From positions 1,045,625 through 1,109,624 of the forward strand of contig DASYCZ010000026.1 in assembly GCA_036499825.1 (NCBI GenBank): 64,000 nucleotides of DNA. Direction: 5' to 3'. Origin of the DNA: Paradevosia sp036499825 (GTDB lineage Bacteria; Pseudomonadota; Alphaproteobacteria; Rhizobiales; Devosiaceae). Below, in pieces: positions 22,945 through 31,359 of this stretch (its first letter is position 1; every line of letters begins with the position of its first letter). The translations under genes and the position numbers were made by a program. The notes beneath the pieces are model-generated. The model made no database searches. It was given only the letters and a program-made list of their open reading frames with translations, and was not told the DNA's origin.

Positions 22945-22962
22945 TTTGACCACATGGTCAAA
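22945..22962. promoter_or_regulatory. Perfect palindrome upstream of the P450 gene
   Basis: TTTGACCA-CA-TGGTCAAA, 8-base arms around a 2-base centre, ends 12 bases before the preferred P450 start at 22975. It overlaps an upstream in-frame ATG (22954), which argues that this ATG is not the real start and that the site is an operator for a TetR- or GntR-like repressor. No such regulator is adjacent. Confidence 0.55.
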
Positions 22963-22974
22963 CACGAGCCCTCA

Positions 22975-24234
22975 ATGCCGGATACGCCCTTTCGCCCGCA
23001 AGCTGTCGATCCCGCCAACCGCCGTGCCCATGCCGATCCGCGCGACCCGGCCTTCTTCCAGAACCCCTACGCATTTTACGATGCGGTGCATGCGTCCGAT
23101 CCGACGTTTTTCTGGGAGGAATACGGCTATTGGTGCTTTACCGGCTTTACCGAGGTCAACGCCCTGCTCCGCGACAAGCGCTTCGGTCGCGAGATTCTGC
23201 ATGTGGCAACCCGCGAAGAGCTGGGCTGGCCCCAGCCCAAGCCACATGTGGCCGCGTTCGACCAGACCGAAAGATATTCGCTGCTGGCGCTGGAGCCGCC
23301 GGCGCATACGCGGCTGCGGACGCTGGTCAACCGCGCGTTCGTATCGCGCCACGTCGAACAGCTGCGCCCCCGCATCCAACGGCTTGCCAATGAAATCATC
23401 GATGGCTTGCAGGCGGATGGCCCAGTCGATTTGATCAGAGAATTCGCCGCGCCTATCCCGGCCGTGGTCATCGCCGAGATGATCGGGTTGCCGGCAGAGA
23501 CGGCGCCGCAATTGCTCAACTGGTCCAACCGCATGGTGCAGATGTACATGTTTGGGGTGACCGAGGAGAAAGAGCATGACGCCAATGCCGCCTCCGTCGC
23601 CTTCATAGACTATCTGCGGACGGTAATCGCCGAACGCCGCAAGCTACCCCGCGAAGATCTCCTGACCCACATGATCACTTCCGAACAAGGTGGCGAGAGG
23701 CTGAGCGAGGACGAGATCATCTCGACGGCGATCCTGTTGCTCAATGCCGGGCACGAGGCGACGGTGCACACCACCGGCAATAGCGTGAAGACCATCCTTG
23801 AAAGCGGGCTCGATCCGCGGACGCTCTTTGCGAGCGATGCGCAGACTGCCGCCACGGTGGAGGAATGCCTGCGTTATGACGCGCCGCTCCACATGTTCAC
23901 CCGCTATGCGCTGATGGATATGGAACTGGAAGGCGGCATCGCGCTGCGCAAGGGCGACGAAATCGGTCTTTTGCTCGGCGCCGCCAATCGCGACCCGAAA
24001 CGCTTTTCGGATGCCGGCCGGTTCGACCCATTCCGCATGGATGGCGCCAATGTCAGCTTCGGCGCGGGCATCCATTTCTGCATCGGCGCGCCGCTGGCGC
24101 GGATCGAGTTGCAGATAGCGCTGCGAACCTTGTTCGAGCGGCTGCCGACGCTGCGCCTCGCTGCTGAGCCACGCTACAACGACGTCTTCCATTTCCATGG
24201 CCTTGAGCGGCTCGACGTCGCCTGGTCTGCATAA
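22975..24234 (+). CDS. Cytochrome P450
   Basis: A 419-residue soluble bacterial P450. The haem-ligand signature FGAGIHFCIGAPLARIE places Cys at 369; the I-helix oxygen-binding motif is LLLNAGHEAT; the K-helix ExxR is EECLR. The protein lacks a membrane anchor, so it should use a ferredoxin and reductase, neither of which is encoded nearby. Substrate is unknown. I take ATG 22975 as start because the longer frame runs through a palindrome and through the divergent small gene. The gene shares a bidirectional stem-loop terminator with nlpD downstream. Confidence 0.92.
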   Translation: MPDTPFRPQAVDPANRRAHADPRDPAFFQNPYAFYDAVHASDPTFFWEEYGYWCFTGFTEVNALLRDKRFGREILHVATREELGWPQPKPHVAAFDQTERYSLLALEPPAHTRLRTLVNRAFVSRHVEQLRPRIQRLANEIIDGLQADGPVDLIREFAAPIPAVVIAEMIGLPAETAPQLLNWSNRMVQMYMFGVTEEKEHDANAASVAFIDYLRTVIAERRKLPREDLLTHMITSEQGGERLSEDEIISTAILLLNAGHEATVHTTGNSVKTILESGLDPRTLFASDAQTAATVEECLRYDAPLHMFTRYALMDMELEGGIALRKGDEIGLLLGAANRDPKRFSDAGRFDPFRMDGANVSFGAGIHFCIGAPLARIELQIALRTLFERLPTLRLAAEPRYNDVFHFHGLERLDVAWSA

Positions 24235-24240
24235 AAGAAA

Positions 24241-24263
24241 GCCCCCGGCCGATGACCGGGGGC
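24241..24263. terminator. Bidirectional terminator between P450 and nlpD-like gene
   Basis: Arms GCCCCCGG (24241-24248) and CCGGGGGC (24256-24263) pair perfectly. On the minus strand it is followed by TTTCTTTTATG, a good T-run for the nlpD-like transcript; on the plus strand it closes the P450 gene 6 bases after its stop. Confidence 0.85.
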
Positions 24264-24291
24264 AGCAGGCGCCACTTTGGAGGCAGGCGGA

Positions 24292-25620
24292 TCAGCCGGC
24301 GAGCAGCGGCATGGGATCGACAGGCGTCGCGCCCTTGCGCAGCTCGAAGTGCAGTTGCGGACGGCTGACCGAACCGGTCATGCCGGCGGCGCCGATGGAG
24401 TCACCGCGGTTGACGACATCGCCCTTGGCGACGCTCATCGATTTGAGGTGCGCATAGGCCGAGACGTAGCCATTGGCGTGACGGATCAGGATGAGGTTGC
24501 CGTAACCCTCAACGCCCGAGCCGACATAGATAACCGTGCCGTTCTCGGCGGCGCGGACCGCACTGCCTTCCGGCGCATCGATATTGATGCCCGTACCCTT
24601 GGTGCCGGCAAAGTCGGTGATGACCTTGCCGCTCACCGGCCAGCGGAATTTGTCGGCGCCGGACATAGCCGGTTCCTGCAATACGGCGGCGGGCTTTTTG
24701 GGTTCGACGGCGGCAGTCTGCAGCGTCTGCGCTGCCTGCTTGATCGAGGGAGTTTGCGGCAATGCGGCCGTTACCGGCGCAGGCATGGACTGCTGCTTGG
24801 CCGGGGGCGCCTGCAAGGGCGCCGGCCCCTGGGCCGTGCCGTGCGGCCGCTGGGGCGCGCTGGCCGGCATTACCGAGGCATCGTTGGCAACCGGCGGACG
24901 GGCTGCGGGCGCACGATTGGCCAGCAGGTCCGGACGGCCCGGGATGACCAGCTTCTGGCCCACATGGATCTTGTCCGGCGACAGCGAGCCATTGGCCGTG
25001 ACGATCGCCTGGGCTGTCACGTCGTAGCGACGCGCGATGGTGTAGAGCGACTCGCCGCTCTCGACCACATGCACATAGGCATTCTGCGGCACGACCGTGA
25101 GGTTGGGCGACTGCGAGGGCGCTGGAGCCGACGTGGCGGTCTTCAGCGGGACGGAGGAATTGACCGGCAGCGGCCCCAGATTGGCAGGGGCGGCGGCGAG
25201 CGGAGCGACGGATGGCTGCTGAAGTGGCATGGCTTGTACCGCACCGTTTGAGTTGGACGAACTGAGGGCTGGAAGATCGGTCGAGGACACCGAACCGGGC
25301 GAAGCCGCCGGCGGCGCCATCATCGAGCTTGGCATGGACTGTACCGGCGATGGATTGGAGAAGTACGGCGCACCGCCACCACCCCCGCCGATATCGGCGG
25401 GCGGAATGAACTGGTTCTCCGCCACTTGCGTGCCGACGCCCAGACTGCTTGGCATTGGTTGGTTGAGATTGCCCGAACCACTGGGGCCAATGGATCCCGT
25501 CATCGTGGAATCCCGGACGGCCCCGCCCATGGTCGTACACCCAGAAAGTGCGACTGCGCTGGCAACGCCCGCAATCGCGATGGCACCTTTCAGCGCCCTA
25601 CCGGATACGCGAATACTCAT
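24292..25620 (-). CDS. NlpD-like LysM/M23-fold lipoprotein
   Basis: A 442-residue envelope protein. The signal peptide ends in a lipobox (VALSGC), so it is a lipoprotein. A Ser/Pro/Gln-rich linker leads to a LysM peptidoglycan-binding domain (VHVVESGESLYTIARRYDV...LVIPG) and a C-terminal M23 domain. The M23 zinc ligands look degenerate: GTGINIDAP lacks the first His and QLHFELR replaces HxH, as in NlpD/EnvC proteins that activate amidases rather than cut peptidoglycan. ATG 25618-25620 starts MSIRVSG. It follows surE by 120 bases in the conserved serS-surE-nlpD order and probably acts in cell separation. Confidence 0.9.
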   Translation of the reverse strand: MSIRVSGRALKGAIAIAGVASAVALSGCTTMGGAVRDSTMTGSIGPSGSGNLNQPMPSSLGVGTQVAENQFIPPADIGGGGGGAPYFSNPSPVQSMPSSMMAPPAASPGSVSSTDLPALSSSNSNGAVQAMPLQQPSVAPLAAAPANLGPLPVNSSVPLKTATSAPAPSQSPNLTVVPQNAYVHVVESGESLYTIARRYDVTAQAIVTANGSLSPDKIHVGQKLVIPGRPDLLANRAPAARPPVANDASVMPASAPQRPHGTAQGPAPLQAPPAKQQSMPAPVTAALPQTPSIKQAAQTLQTAAVEPKKPAAVLQEPAMSGADKFRWPVSGKVITDFAGTKGTGINIDAPEGSAVRAAENGTVIYVGSGVEGYGNLILIRHANGYVSAYAHLKSMSVAKGDVVNRGDSIGAAGMTGSVSRPQLHFELRKGATPVDPMPLLAG

Positions 25621-25740
25621 ATGTTCAACTCGTACGCAGGTACTCAACACGGCTGAATCTACGGCGTTAAGGTAAAGACGAGTTTAAGGTCGCTGCACTT
25701 TGCAGCGAGTTACATCCTCGGCGTTATGGAGTCGGTAAGG

Positions 25741-26514
25741 TTACTGACGAGGGCTCAGCGACAAGGTGCCATCGAGACGAAGGCGCAGGGCGTCATCGGT
25801 CTGCCGCAGGCCAAGCGGCGTCACCGTAATGGCATTGCGGTGCGTCGCAAGATAGAAATCATTCTCTTCGTCGAGCGGCAGCGGCGTCTCGGGAATGGCG
25901 ATGAAGAACTTGCCGGCGTTATCGCTGGGATAGTAGCGCATCGGCGATCGCGAGAAGCGCTGGTGCGGCACGACCCGGATGCCCGCCACGTCGGTAGTCG
26001 CGCAGAACGGGAAATTGACGTTGTAATAGACGTCGCGCTGCGCGCCCTCGGCCGCCAGCGAGCGGACAACGCCAGCGCCAAAACGCGCCGCATTGTCCCA
26101 GACGATCTCGCGCCGGCTGGCGTAGTCGACCGCCTGGCTCATGGCAATGCCGATGGCGCCCTGCAGCGCCCCCTCGCGTGCGCCGGCGGCAGTACCGGAA
26201 CAATGGAAGATGTCGCCCAGGTTCTGGCCGTTGTTGACGCCCGAAAGCACGATATCGGCCGGATGCTTGCCCAGAATGTGCGTCATGCCGGCGACAACGC
26301 AGTCCGCGGGCGAGCCCCCATCGATGGCGAAGACCCGGTCTTCGCGCTTGTCGATGGCCAGTTCGCGCCCGAAAGTGAAACGATGCCCTGCCCCACTCTG
26401 ATTGCCATCGGGCGCCACGACCCAGACATCGTCCGAGAGTTCGCGGGCGATCGCCCGCATGATGGCGATACCCGGCGCATCGACACCATCGTCATTGGTG
26501 ATGAGGATGCGCAT
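25741..26514 (-). CDS. surE: 5'/3'-nucleotidase SurE
   Basis: A 257-residue metal-dependent phosphatase. The N-terminal MRILITNDDG carries the paired Asp metal ligands, NQSGAG supplies the conserved Ser and DIVLSGVNNGQN the Asn ligands. SurE dephosphorylates nucleoside monophosphates and is a survival factor in stationary phase. The ATG at 26512-26514 lies 8 bases after the serS stop, so the two are co-translated or tightly coupled. Pcm, often next to surE, is encoded far away at 47252-47914. Confidence 0.97.
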   Translation of the reverse strand: MRILITNDDGVDAPGIAIMRAIARELSDDVWVVAPDGNQSGAGHRFTFGRELAIDKREDRVFAIDGGSPADCVVAGMTHILGKHPADIVLSGVNNGQNLGDIFHCSGTAAGAREGALQGAIGIAMSQAVDYASRREIVWDNAARFGAGVVRSLAAEGAQRDVYYNVNFPFCATTDVAGIRVVPHQRFSRSPMRYYPSDNAGKFFIAIPETPLPLDEENDFYLATHRNAITVTPLGLRQTDDALRLRLDGTLSLSPRQ

Positions 26515-26522
26515 GCCCTTGG

Positions 26523-27842
26523 TCACGAACGGACCCCGATGCTGGCGATACCGCCCATATAGGGCTTCAACACGTCCGGCACGGCAATGGAGCCATCGGC
26601 CTGTTGATAATTCTCCATTACGGCGATGAGACACCGGCCCACGGCGGTACCCGAACCATTGAGGGTATGGACGAAGCGCGGCGCCTGCTTTTCGCCGGAC
26701 GGACGGTAGCGCGCATCCATGCGCCGCGCCTGGAAGTCACCGCACACGGATACGGAGGAAATTTCGCGATAGGTGTCCTGCCCCGGCAACCAGACTTCCA
26801 TGTCGTAGGTCTTTTGCGACCCAAAGCCGATATCGCCGGTGCAAAGCGTCACCACGCGATAGTGCAGCCCGAGGCGCTTCAGCACCTCCTCGGCGCAGCC
26901 GAGCATGCGCTCATGCTCATCGATCGAGGTTTCCGGTGTCGTGATCGACACCATCTCCACCTTGTCGAACTGATGCTGGCGCAACATGCCGCGCGTATCG
27001 CGGCCAGCTGAGCCCGCCTCGGAACGGAAGCATGGTGTCAGCGCCGTGAAGCGCAGCGGCAATTCCTTCTCATCGAGAATGGCTTCACGAACGAGGTTGG
27101 TCAGCGGTACCTCGGCGGTGGGAATCAACGCCAGGCGCGCGCCCGCATGGGGGGTGAAGAACAGGTCTTCCTCGAACTTAGGCAACTGGTTGGTGCCGAA
27201 CAGGGCCTCATCACGCACCAGCAGCGGCGGCTGCACTTCCATATAGCCATGTTCGGTGGTGTGCAGGTCGAGCATGAACTGGCCGAGCGCGCGCTCGAGC
27301 CGGGCAAGATGACTCTTGAGCACCACGAAGCGGCTGCCCGAAAGCTTGGCCGCCACCTCGAAATCCATCTGGCCCATGGCCTCGCCGAGCTCATAATGCT
27401 CCTTGGGCGCAAAGGTGAGGTTCGGTTTGCCGGGACGCGTGGCCGCCGATTCGTTGGGCCGGAAGTACGGCACGTTGTCGTGCTCATCCGTGCCGTCCGG
27501 CACGTCGGCGAGCACTATATTGGGCAGCACGGCAAGCGCGTCGCGCAGTTCCACGTCGATGGCGCGTTCCTCGGCTTCGCCGGACTGGATCGCGTCCTTG
27601 AGATGGGCAACCTCGGCCATCAGCGCCTGGGCCTGCGCCTCATCCTTCTGGGCCTTGGCCTGGCCGATTCGCTTCGAAGCCGCATTGCGCTGCTCCTGCG
27701 CCTCGTTGAGCTTGAGGATAACGGCGCGGCGCTTGTCGTCGATGGCCAGCAACGCTGCAGCCTTGGGCAGGTCACCCTTGCGACGCGCCATCCCGGCGTC
27801 GAAGGCTTCGGCGTTGGCTCTAATCCATTTGATGTCGAACAT
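26523..27842 (-). CDS. serS: Serine--tRNA ligase
   Basis: A 439-residue class II aminoacyl-tRNA synthetase of normal size. The N-terminal MFDIKWIRANAEAFDAGMARR begins the long antiparallel coiled-coil arm (about 30-105) that grips the tRNA-Ser variable arm. Motif 2 (FRSEAGSAGRDTRGMLRQHQF) and motif 3 (NGSGTAVGRCLIAVMENYQ) of class II enzymes are clear. Between tatC (64 bases upstream) and surE on the same strand. Confidence 0.98.
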   Translation of the reverse strand: MFDIKWIRANAEAFDAGMARRKGDLPKAAALLAIDDKRRAVILKLNEAQEQRNAASKRIGQAKAQKDEAQAQALMAEVAHLKDAIQSGEAEERAIDVELRDALAVLPNIVLADVPDGTDEHDNVPYFRPNESAATRPGKPNLTFAPKEHYELGEAMGQMDFEVAAKLSGSRFVVLKSHLARLERALGQFMLDLHTTEHGYMEVQPPLLVRDEALFGTNQLPKFEEDLFFTPHAGARLALIPTAEVPLTNLVREAILDEKELPLRFTALTPCFRSEAGSAGRDTRGMLRQHQFDKVEMVSITTPETSIDEHERMLGCAEEVLKRLGLHYRVVTLCTGDIGFGSQKTYDMEVWLPGQDTYREISSVSVCGDFQARRMDARYRPSGEKQAPRFVHTLNGSGTAVGRCLIAVMENYQQADGSIAVPDVLKPYMGGIASIGVRS

Positions 27843-27906
27843 AACTGGTCAGGCCCGCAACGGACCGGCCTCTGATTGGGGCCGGTTCGCGTAGACGGAA
27901 ACCGGC

Positions 27907-28725
27907 CTAGTTGGACTGCTGGGCTTCTTCTTCGGCGCGCTTTTTGGCCCGCGACCGCTCCACCCAGCGAACCGAAAGGATCGAGAGTTCGTAGAGCAGG
28001 TAAAGCGGGGTCGCAAGGCCGATCTGGGAGATCGGATCAGGCGGCGTCAGCAAGGCGGCGATAACCAGAATGCCGACGATGGCGTAACGCCGGCCCTTGC
28101 GCAGATGATCGACATTGATGAGATCGATCTGCGCCAGCAGCGTCAGCACCACCGGCAGCTGGAAGCAGATGCCGAAGGCGATGATCAGGGTCATCGCCAG
28201 GCCGAGATATTCGCTGACGCTGGTCAGCATCTTGATCTCGCTGGTCTGCTGGCTGGCAAAGAAATGCAGCGCCATGGGCAGAACGGCGAAATAGACCATC
28301 AGCGCGCCGAGGATGAAAAACACCGGCGTGGCGATGAGATAGGGAATGAAGGCGCGCCTTTCCTTCTTGTAGAGGCCGGGCGCCACGAACATGTAAATCT
28401 GGCTGGCGATCACCGGGAAACCCAGGAAGATCGCTCCGAACAGCGCCAGGTTGAGCTGGGTGAAGAAATATTCCTGGGGCGCCGTGTAGATGAGCTGCAG
28501 ATCCTCAGGATGCTCGACCGCCCGGCGATAGGGGATCAGCAGCAGGTCGAAAATCTTGCTGGCGAACAGGAAGCAGACGATCATCAACACGACGACGGCG
28601 ACGGCCGAATAGATCAGCCGCTTGCGCAGTTCGATGAGATGCTCAAGCAGCGGCGCTTCCGTGCCGGCAAGCTCGTCCTGCTCTTCCGGCTTCGGGCTTT
28701 CGAGCTGAGGTGCGGAGGTCGTCAT
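27907..28725 (-). CDS. tatC: Sec-independent protein translocase TatC
   Basis: A 272-residue inner-membrane protein with six predicted helices. The N-terminal cytoplasmic LLEHLIELRKRLI is the twin-arginine recognition region, and the FETP-equivalent periplasmic/cytoplasmic loops are in place. It is the Tat signal-peptide receptor. Its ATG overlaps the tatB stop by 4 bases, showing translational coupling. The C-terminal tail (RSRAKKRAEEEAQQSN) is charged. Confidence 0.97.
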   Translation of the reverse strand: MTTSAPQLESPKPEEQDELAGTEAPLLEHLIELRKRLIYSAVAVVVLMIVCFLFASKIFDLLLIPYRRAVEHPEDLQLIYTAPQEYFFTQLNLALFGAIFLGFPVIASQIYMFVAPGLYKKERRAFIPYLIATPVFFILGALMVYFAVLPMALHFFASQQTSEIKMLTSVSEYLGLAMTLIIAFGICFQLPVVLTLLAQIDLINVDHLRKGRRYAIVGILVIAALLTPPDPISQIGLATPLYLLYELSILSVRWVERSRAKKRAEEEAQQSN

Positions 28726-29429
28726 GTGGTGGATTCATCCGCCTTGGCTGCCGGCGCCTTGCGAACGCGCTTGGGTTTTTCCGTAGCCGTTGGGGTCACC
28801 GCCGGCGCCGCGGCCTTGGTTGCAGCCTTGCGCGCAGCAGGCTGCTTGGCGGCGGGCGGCACCGCTTCGATGGGCGCCGGGCTCACCTCAGTACTGGCAC
28901 GAGCTTTGGCCGGCGCCTTGGCTGCCTTCACCGGTTGCGCCTTGGCCTGCTCCGCAGGGGCCGGCAAATCCGCGACCTTGACCTTGGACTTCGGTACAGG
29001 CTTGGCCTTGGCGACCTTGGCCGGGGCCTTCGCAACCGGCGTCATGATCGCCTGCGGGGCTGCATCGGCCGCCGGCAACGGTTTCATGCCGGCCGCCTGA
29101 TGAATTTCATCCACGACGCTTTCCGCGGCCGGGTCCTTGGGCTTGATGATCCCGGTCGGCTGTACGCCGGTCGTGGTCATGGCGTTGAACTCGCGGCGGA
29201 TGTCCTCGGTCGTCTGGCGCAGCGGCGCCGTGATGGAATCCCGGAGGTTGCGGACCTCGTTGAGGCCAGTCGTCTTGTTCAGCTCGCGCTGAAAGTCGTT
29301 ACCCATGCGCCGGATCATGCCGGCGAACCGACCGACCCGCTGCATCACGATCGGCAGGTCTTTCGGCCCGATAACGATGAGCGCCACCACGCCGATGACA
29401 AGCATCTCAGTCCAGCCGACACCGAGCAT
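28722..29429 (-). CDS. tatB: Sec-independent protein translocase TatB
   Basis: A 235-residue protein. The N-terminus MLGVGWTEMLVIGVVALIVIGPKDLP is the membrane helix and hinge of TatB, followed by the amphipathic helix (MQRVGRFAGMIRRMGNDFQREL). The C-terminal 120 residues are a long Ala/Lys/Pro-rich disordered tail, common in alphaproteobacteria. It forms the substrate-binding complex with TatC. It follows tatA by 43 bases. Confidence 0.96.
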   Translation of the reverse strand: MLGVGWTEMLVIGVVALIVIGPKDLPIVMQRVGRFAGMIRRMGNDFQRELNKTTGLNEVRNLRDSITAPLRQTTEDIRREFNAMTTTGVQPTGIIKPKDPAAESVVDEIHQAAGMKPLPAADAAPQAIMTPVAKAPAKVAKAKPVPKSKVKVADLPAPAEQAKAQPVKAAKAPAKARASTEVSPAPIEAVPPAAKQPAARKAATKAAAPAVTPTATEKPKRVRKAPAAKADESTT

Positions 29430-29472
29430 TGCATGCAGTCCTTTGGTCTGGCCCTAGGGCCGAGCGGGCGCC

Positions 29473-29694
29473 TTAGGCGTCCTTGCTCTTGTCGACTTCG
29501 CGGGCATCCACCTGGGAGGCGGTGTCGATACGGGGCGACACGGCGGACGGAGCTTCGTCGTCGCGCATGCCCTTCTGGAAGGCCTTGATGCCCGTGGCGA
29601 CTTCACCCATCACACCGGAGATCTTGCCGCGGCCGAACAGCAGGATAACCACCACTGCCACAACGAGTATGCCCCAAATTCCTGGCGCGTGCAT
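29473..29694 (-). CDS. tatA: Sec-independent protein translocase TatA
   Basis: A 73-residue pore subunit. One N-terminal membrane helix (IWGILVVAVVVILLFG), the conserved FGRGKISG hinge and an amphipathic helix (GEVATGIKAFQKGM) are all present, with an acidic C-terminal tail. It multimerises at TatBC to let folded proteins through. First of tatA-tatB-tatC; 135 bases separate it from scpB upstream. Confidence 0.96.
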   Translation of the reverse strand: MHAPGIWGILVVAVVVILLFGRGKISGVMGEVATGIKAFQKGMRDDEAPSAVSPRIDTASQVDAREVDKSKDA

Positions 29695-29829
29695 TCGTCT
29701 CTCCTAGATTTCTGAACTCTGCACTATGAAGCGTGAGAAATATGTTCAATCTCCGCCGAACACAAGGAGATGTTGGGGGGCAAGAGGCGAAAGTGACGCT
29801 GGCCTTGCGGGCATGGTTAGTGCCACGAT

Positions 29830-30489
29830 TTAGCCTTCATCCCCATCGCTGCCGGCAAGATCGCCCGGATCGAGGGGATCTTCGTCATCCCGAAGTAGGC
29901 CATCGAAAGGCAAGGGTATCTGCATCGATGGCGGCAGCCGGCCCGACAACAGGCCGGCGCCCTTCAATTCTTCGAGACCCGGCAAATCACCCAGGCTCTC
30001 AAGGCCGAAATGATCGAGGAAGGCATCGGTGGTGCCATAGGTGACGGGACGACCTGGAACCCGGCGGCGCCCGCGCATGCGCACCCACCCCGCTTCCATC
30101 AACAGGTCGAGCGTTCCCCTGCCCGTTTCGACGCCGCGAACCTCCTCGATCTCGGCTCGCGTCGCCGGCTGGTGGTAAGCGATGATGGAGAGCGTCTCCA
30201 GTGCGGCCCGCGACAACTTGCGGCTTTCCGTCTCTTCGCGCCGTAGCAGGAAGCCAAGGTCATCGGCAGTCCGGAAGGCCCATCGCTCACCTCGGCGCAC
30301 CAGGTTGACGCCCCGGCCGGCATAGCGCGCCGCAAGCTCGACCAGCAACGCCATCGGATCGGCGCCTGCATCAAGATAGGCCGCGATATCGCCTGGCGAC
30401 ATCGGATTGGCCGAGGCAAACAGCAGCGCTTCCACGATCCGCAGATTGCGCTCGGTCACTTCACCAGGCTGGTCATCTTCCGCGATCAT
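29830..30489 (-). CDS. scpB: Segregation and condensation protein B
   Basis: A 219-residue protein with the two tandem winged-helix domains of ScpB (IVEALLFASANPMSPGDIAAYL in the first; ALETLSIIAYHQPATRAEIEEVRGV in the second, the most conserved block). With ScpA it binds Smc to condense and segregate the chromosome. Its start overlaps the scpA stop by 4 bases. The C-terminus is acidic (DDEDPLDPGDLAGSDGDEG). Confidence 0.96.
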   Translation of the reverse strand: MIAEDDQPGEVTERNLRIVEALLFASANPMSPGDIAAYLDAGADPMALLVELAARYAGRGVNLVRRGERWAFRTADDLGFLLRREETESRKLSRAALETLSIIAYHQPATRAEIEEVRGVETGRGTLDLLMEAGWVRMRGRRRVPGRPVTYGTTDAFLDHFGLESLGDLPGLEELKGAGLLSGRLPPSMQIPLPFDGLLRDDEDPLDPGDLAGSDGDEG

Positions 30490-31271
30490 TGCTTGTCACG
30501 CTGGCGGCGGCGCATGAGCAACGGTCCGAAAGTCAGCGTCTGACGCAGTTCGATATGGCCCTGTCGCGCCAGTTCGAGGCTGGAAGCGAAGCTGGAAGCC
30601 AGCACCGTGGCGCGTTCGCCCGAAACGGTGAGATATTTCGCCAGATAGGCATCCATCGACACCCACTCCAGGCTTTCGCCGACCAGGCGTTCGAGAATCT
30701 CGCGCGCTTCCTGCAACGACCAGACGGTGCGCTGGAGTGGCGTATAGTCAACCGGCACGCCACGCTCGCGCTGGACGGAATAGGCCTTCAGCAGGTCGAA
30801 GAGCGTTGCCTCCCAGGCGTGCTTGCGCTTGATGTCGATGGGCTCGGGCATGCCCCGCGCATAAACCTGGAAGCCGAGACGCGGCCGGTTCATCAGCTGC
30901 GTCGCGGCGAGGCGCATGGCCTCCAGCCGCTTCAGCCGGAACTGCAGGAGCGCCGCCATCATCTCGCCGCTCGGCTCATCGTCATTGGTGGCCTGCGGCA
31001 CCATCAAGCGGCTCTTGAGATAGGCGAGCCAGGCCGCCATCACCAGGTAGTCAGCGGCGATCTCGATGCGCTTCTCACGCACCGTCTCGATGAAAGCGAG
31101 ATATTGCTCGGCCAGCGCCAGCACGGAAATGGCCGCGAGATCGACTTTCTGGCGGCGCGCCAGATCGAGCAACAGGTCGAGCGGGCCTTCATAGCCGTCG
31201 ACGTCGACGTAAAGCACGTCGGCGTCCGCAGCTACCGGCGCGGCAAACCAGTCTGATTGTGTGTCGACCAT
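30486..31271 (-). CDS. scpA: Segregation and condensation protein A
   Basis: A 261-residue kleisin of the Smc complex. The diagnostic YEGPLDLLLDLARRQKVDL near residue 27 and the YLVMAAWLAYLKSRLMVP segment are present; the C-terminal winged helix contacts Smc. It comes directly after the SPOR-protein gene (88 bases). In many Rhizobiales nagZ lies between the two; it is absent here. Confidence 0.96.
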   Translation of the reverse strand: MVDTQSDWFAAPVAADADVLYVDVDGYEGPLDLLLDLARRQKVDLAAISVLALAEQYLAFIETVREKRIEIAADYLVMAAWLAYLKSRLMVPQATNDDEPSGEMMAALLQFRLKRLEAMRLAATQLMNRPRLGFQVYARGMPEPIDIKRKHAWEATLFDLLKAYSVQRERGVPVDYTPLQRTVWSLQEAREILERLVGESLEWVSMDAYLAKYLTVSGERATVLASSFASSLELARQGHIELRQTLTFGPLLMRRRQRDKQ

Positions 31272-31359
31272 GACAATACCAAGCCGCTGCTTACCGGAGA
31301 GCAGCGACCTTCACCTCTAAGGTTCTGCCCGTCAAGCGGGCAGCAACCGCACTTACAGC

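Noticed and set aside
22705..22974. Upstream extension of the P450 frame
   Set aside because: It overlaps the divergent small gene and an operator-like palindrome and adds residues unlike any P450 N-terminus.
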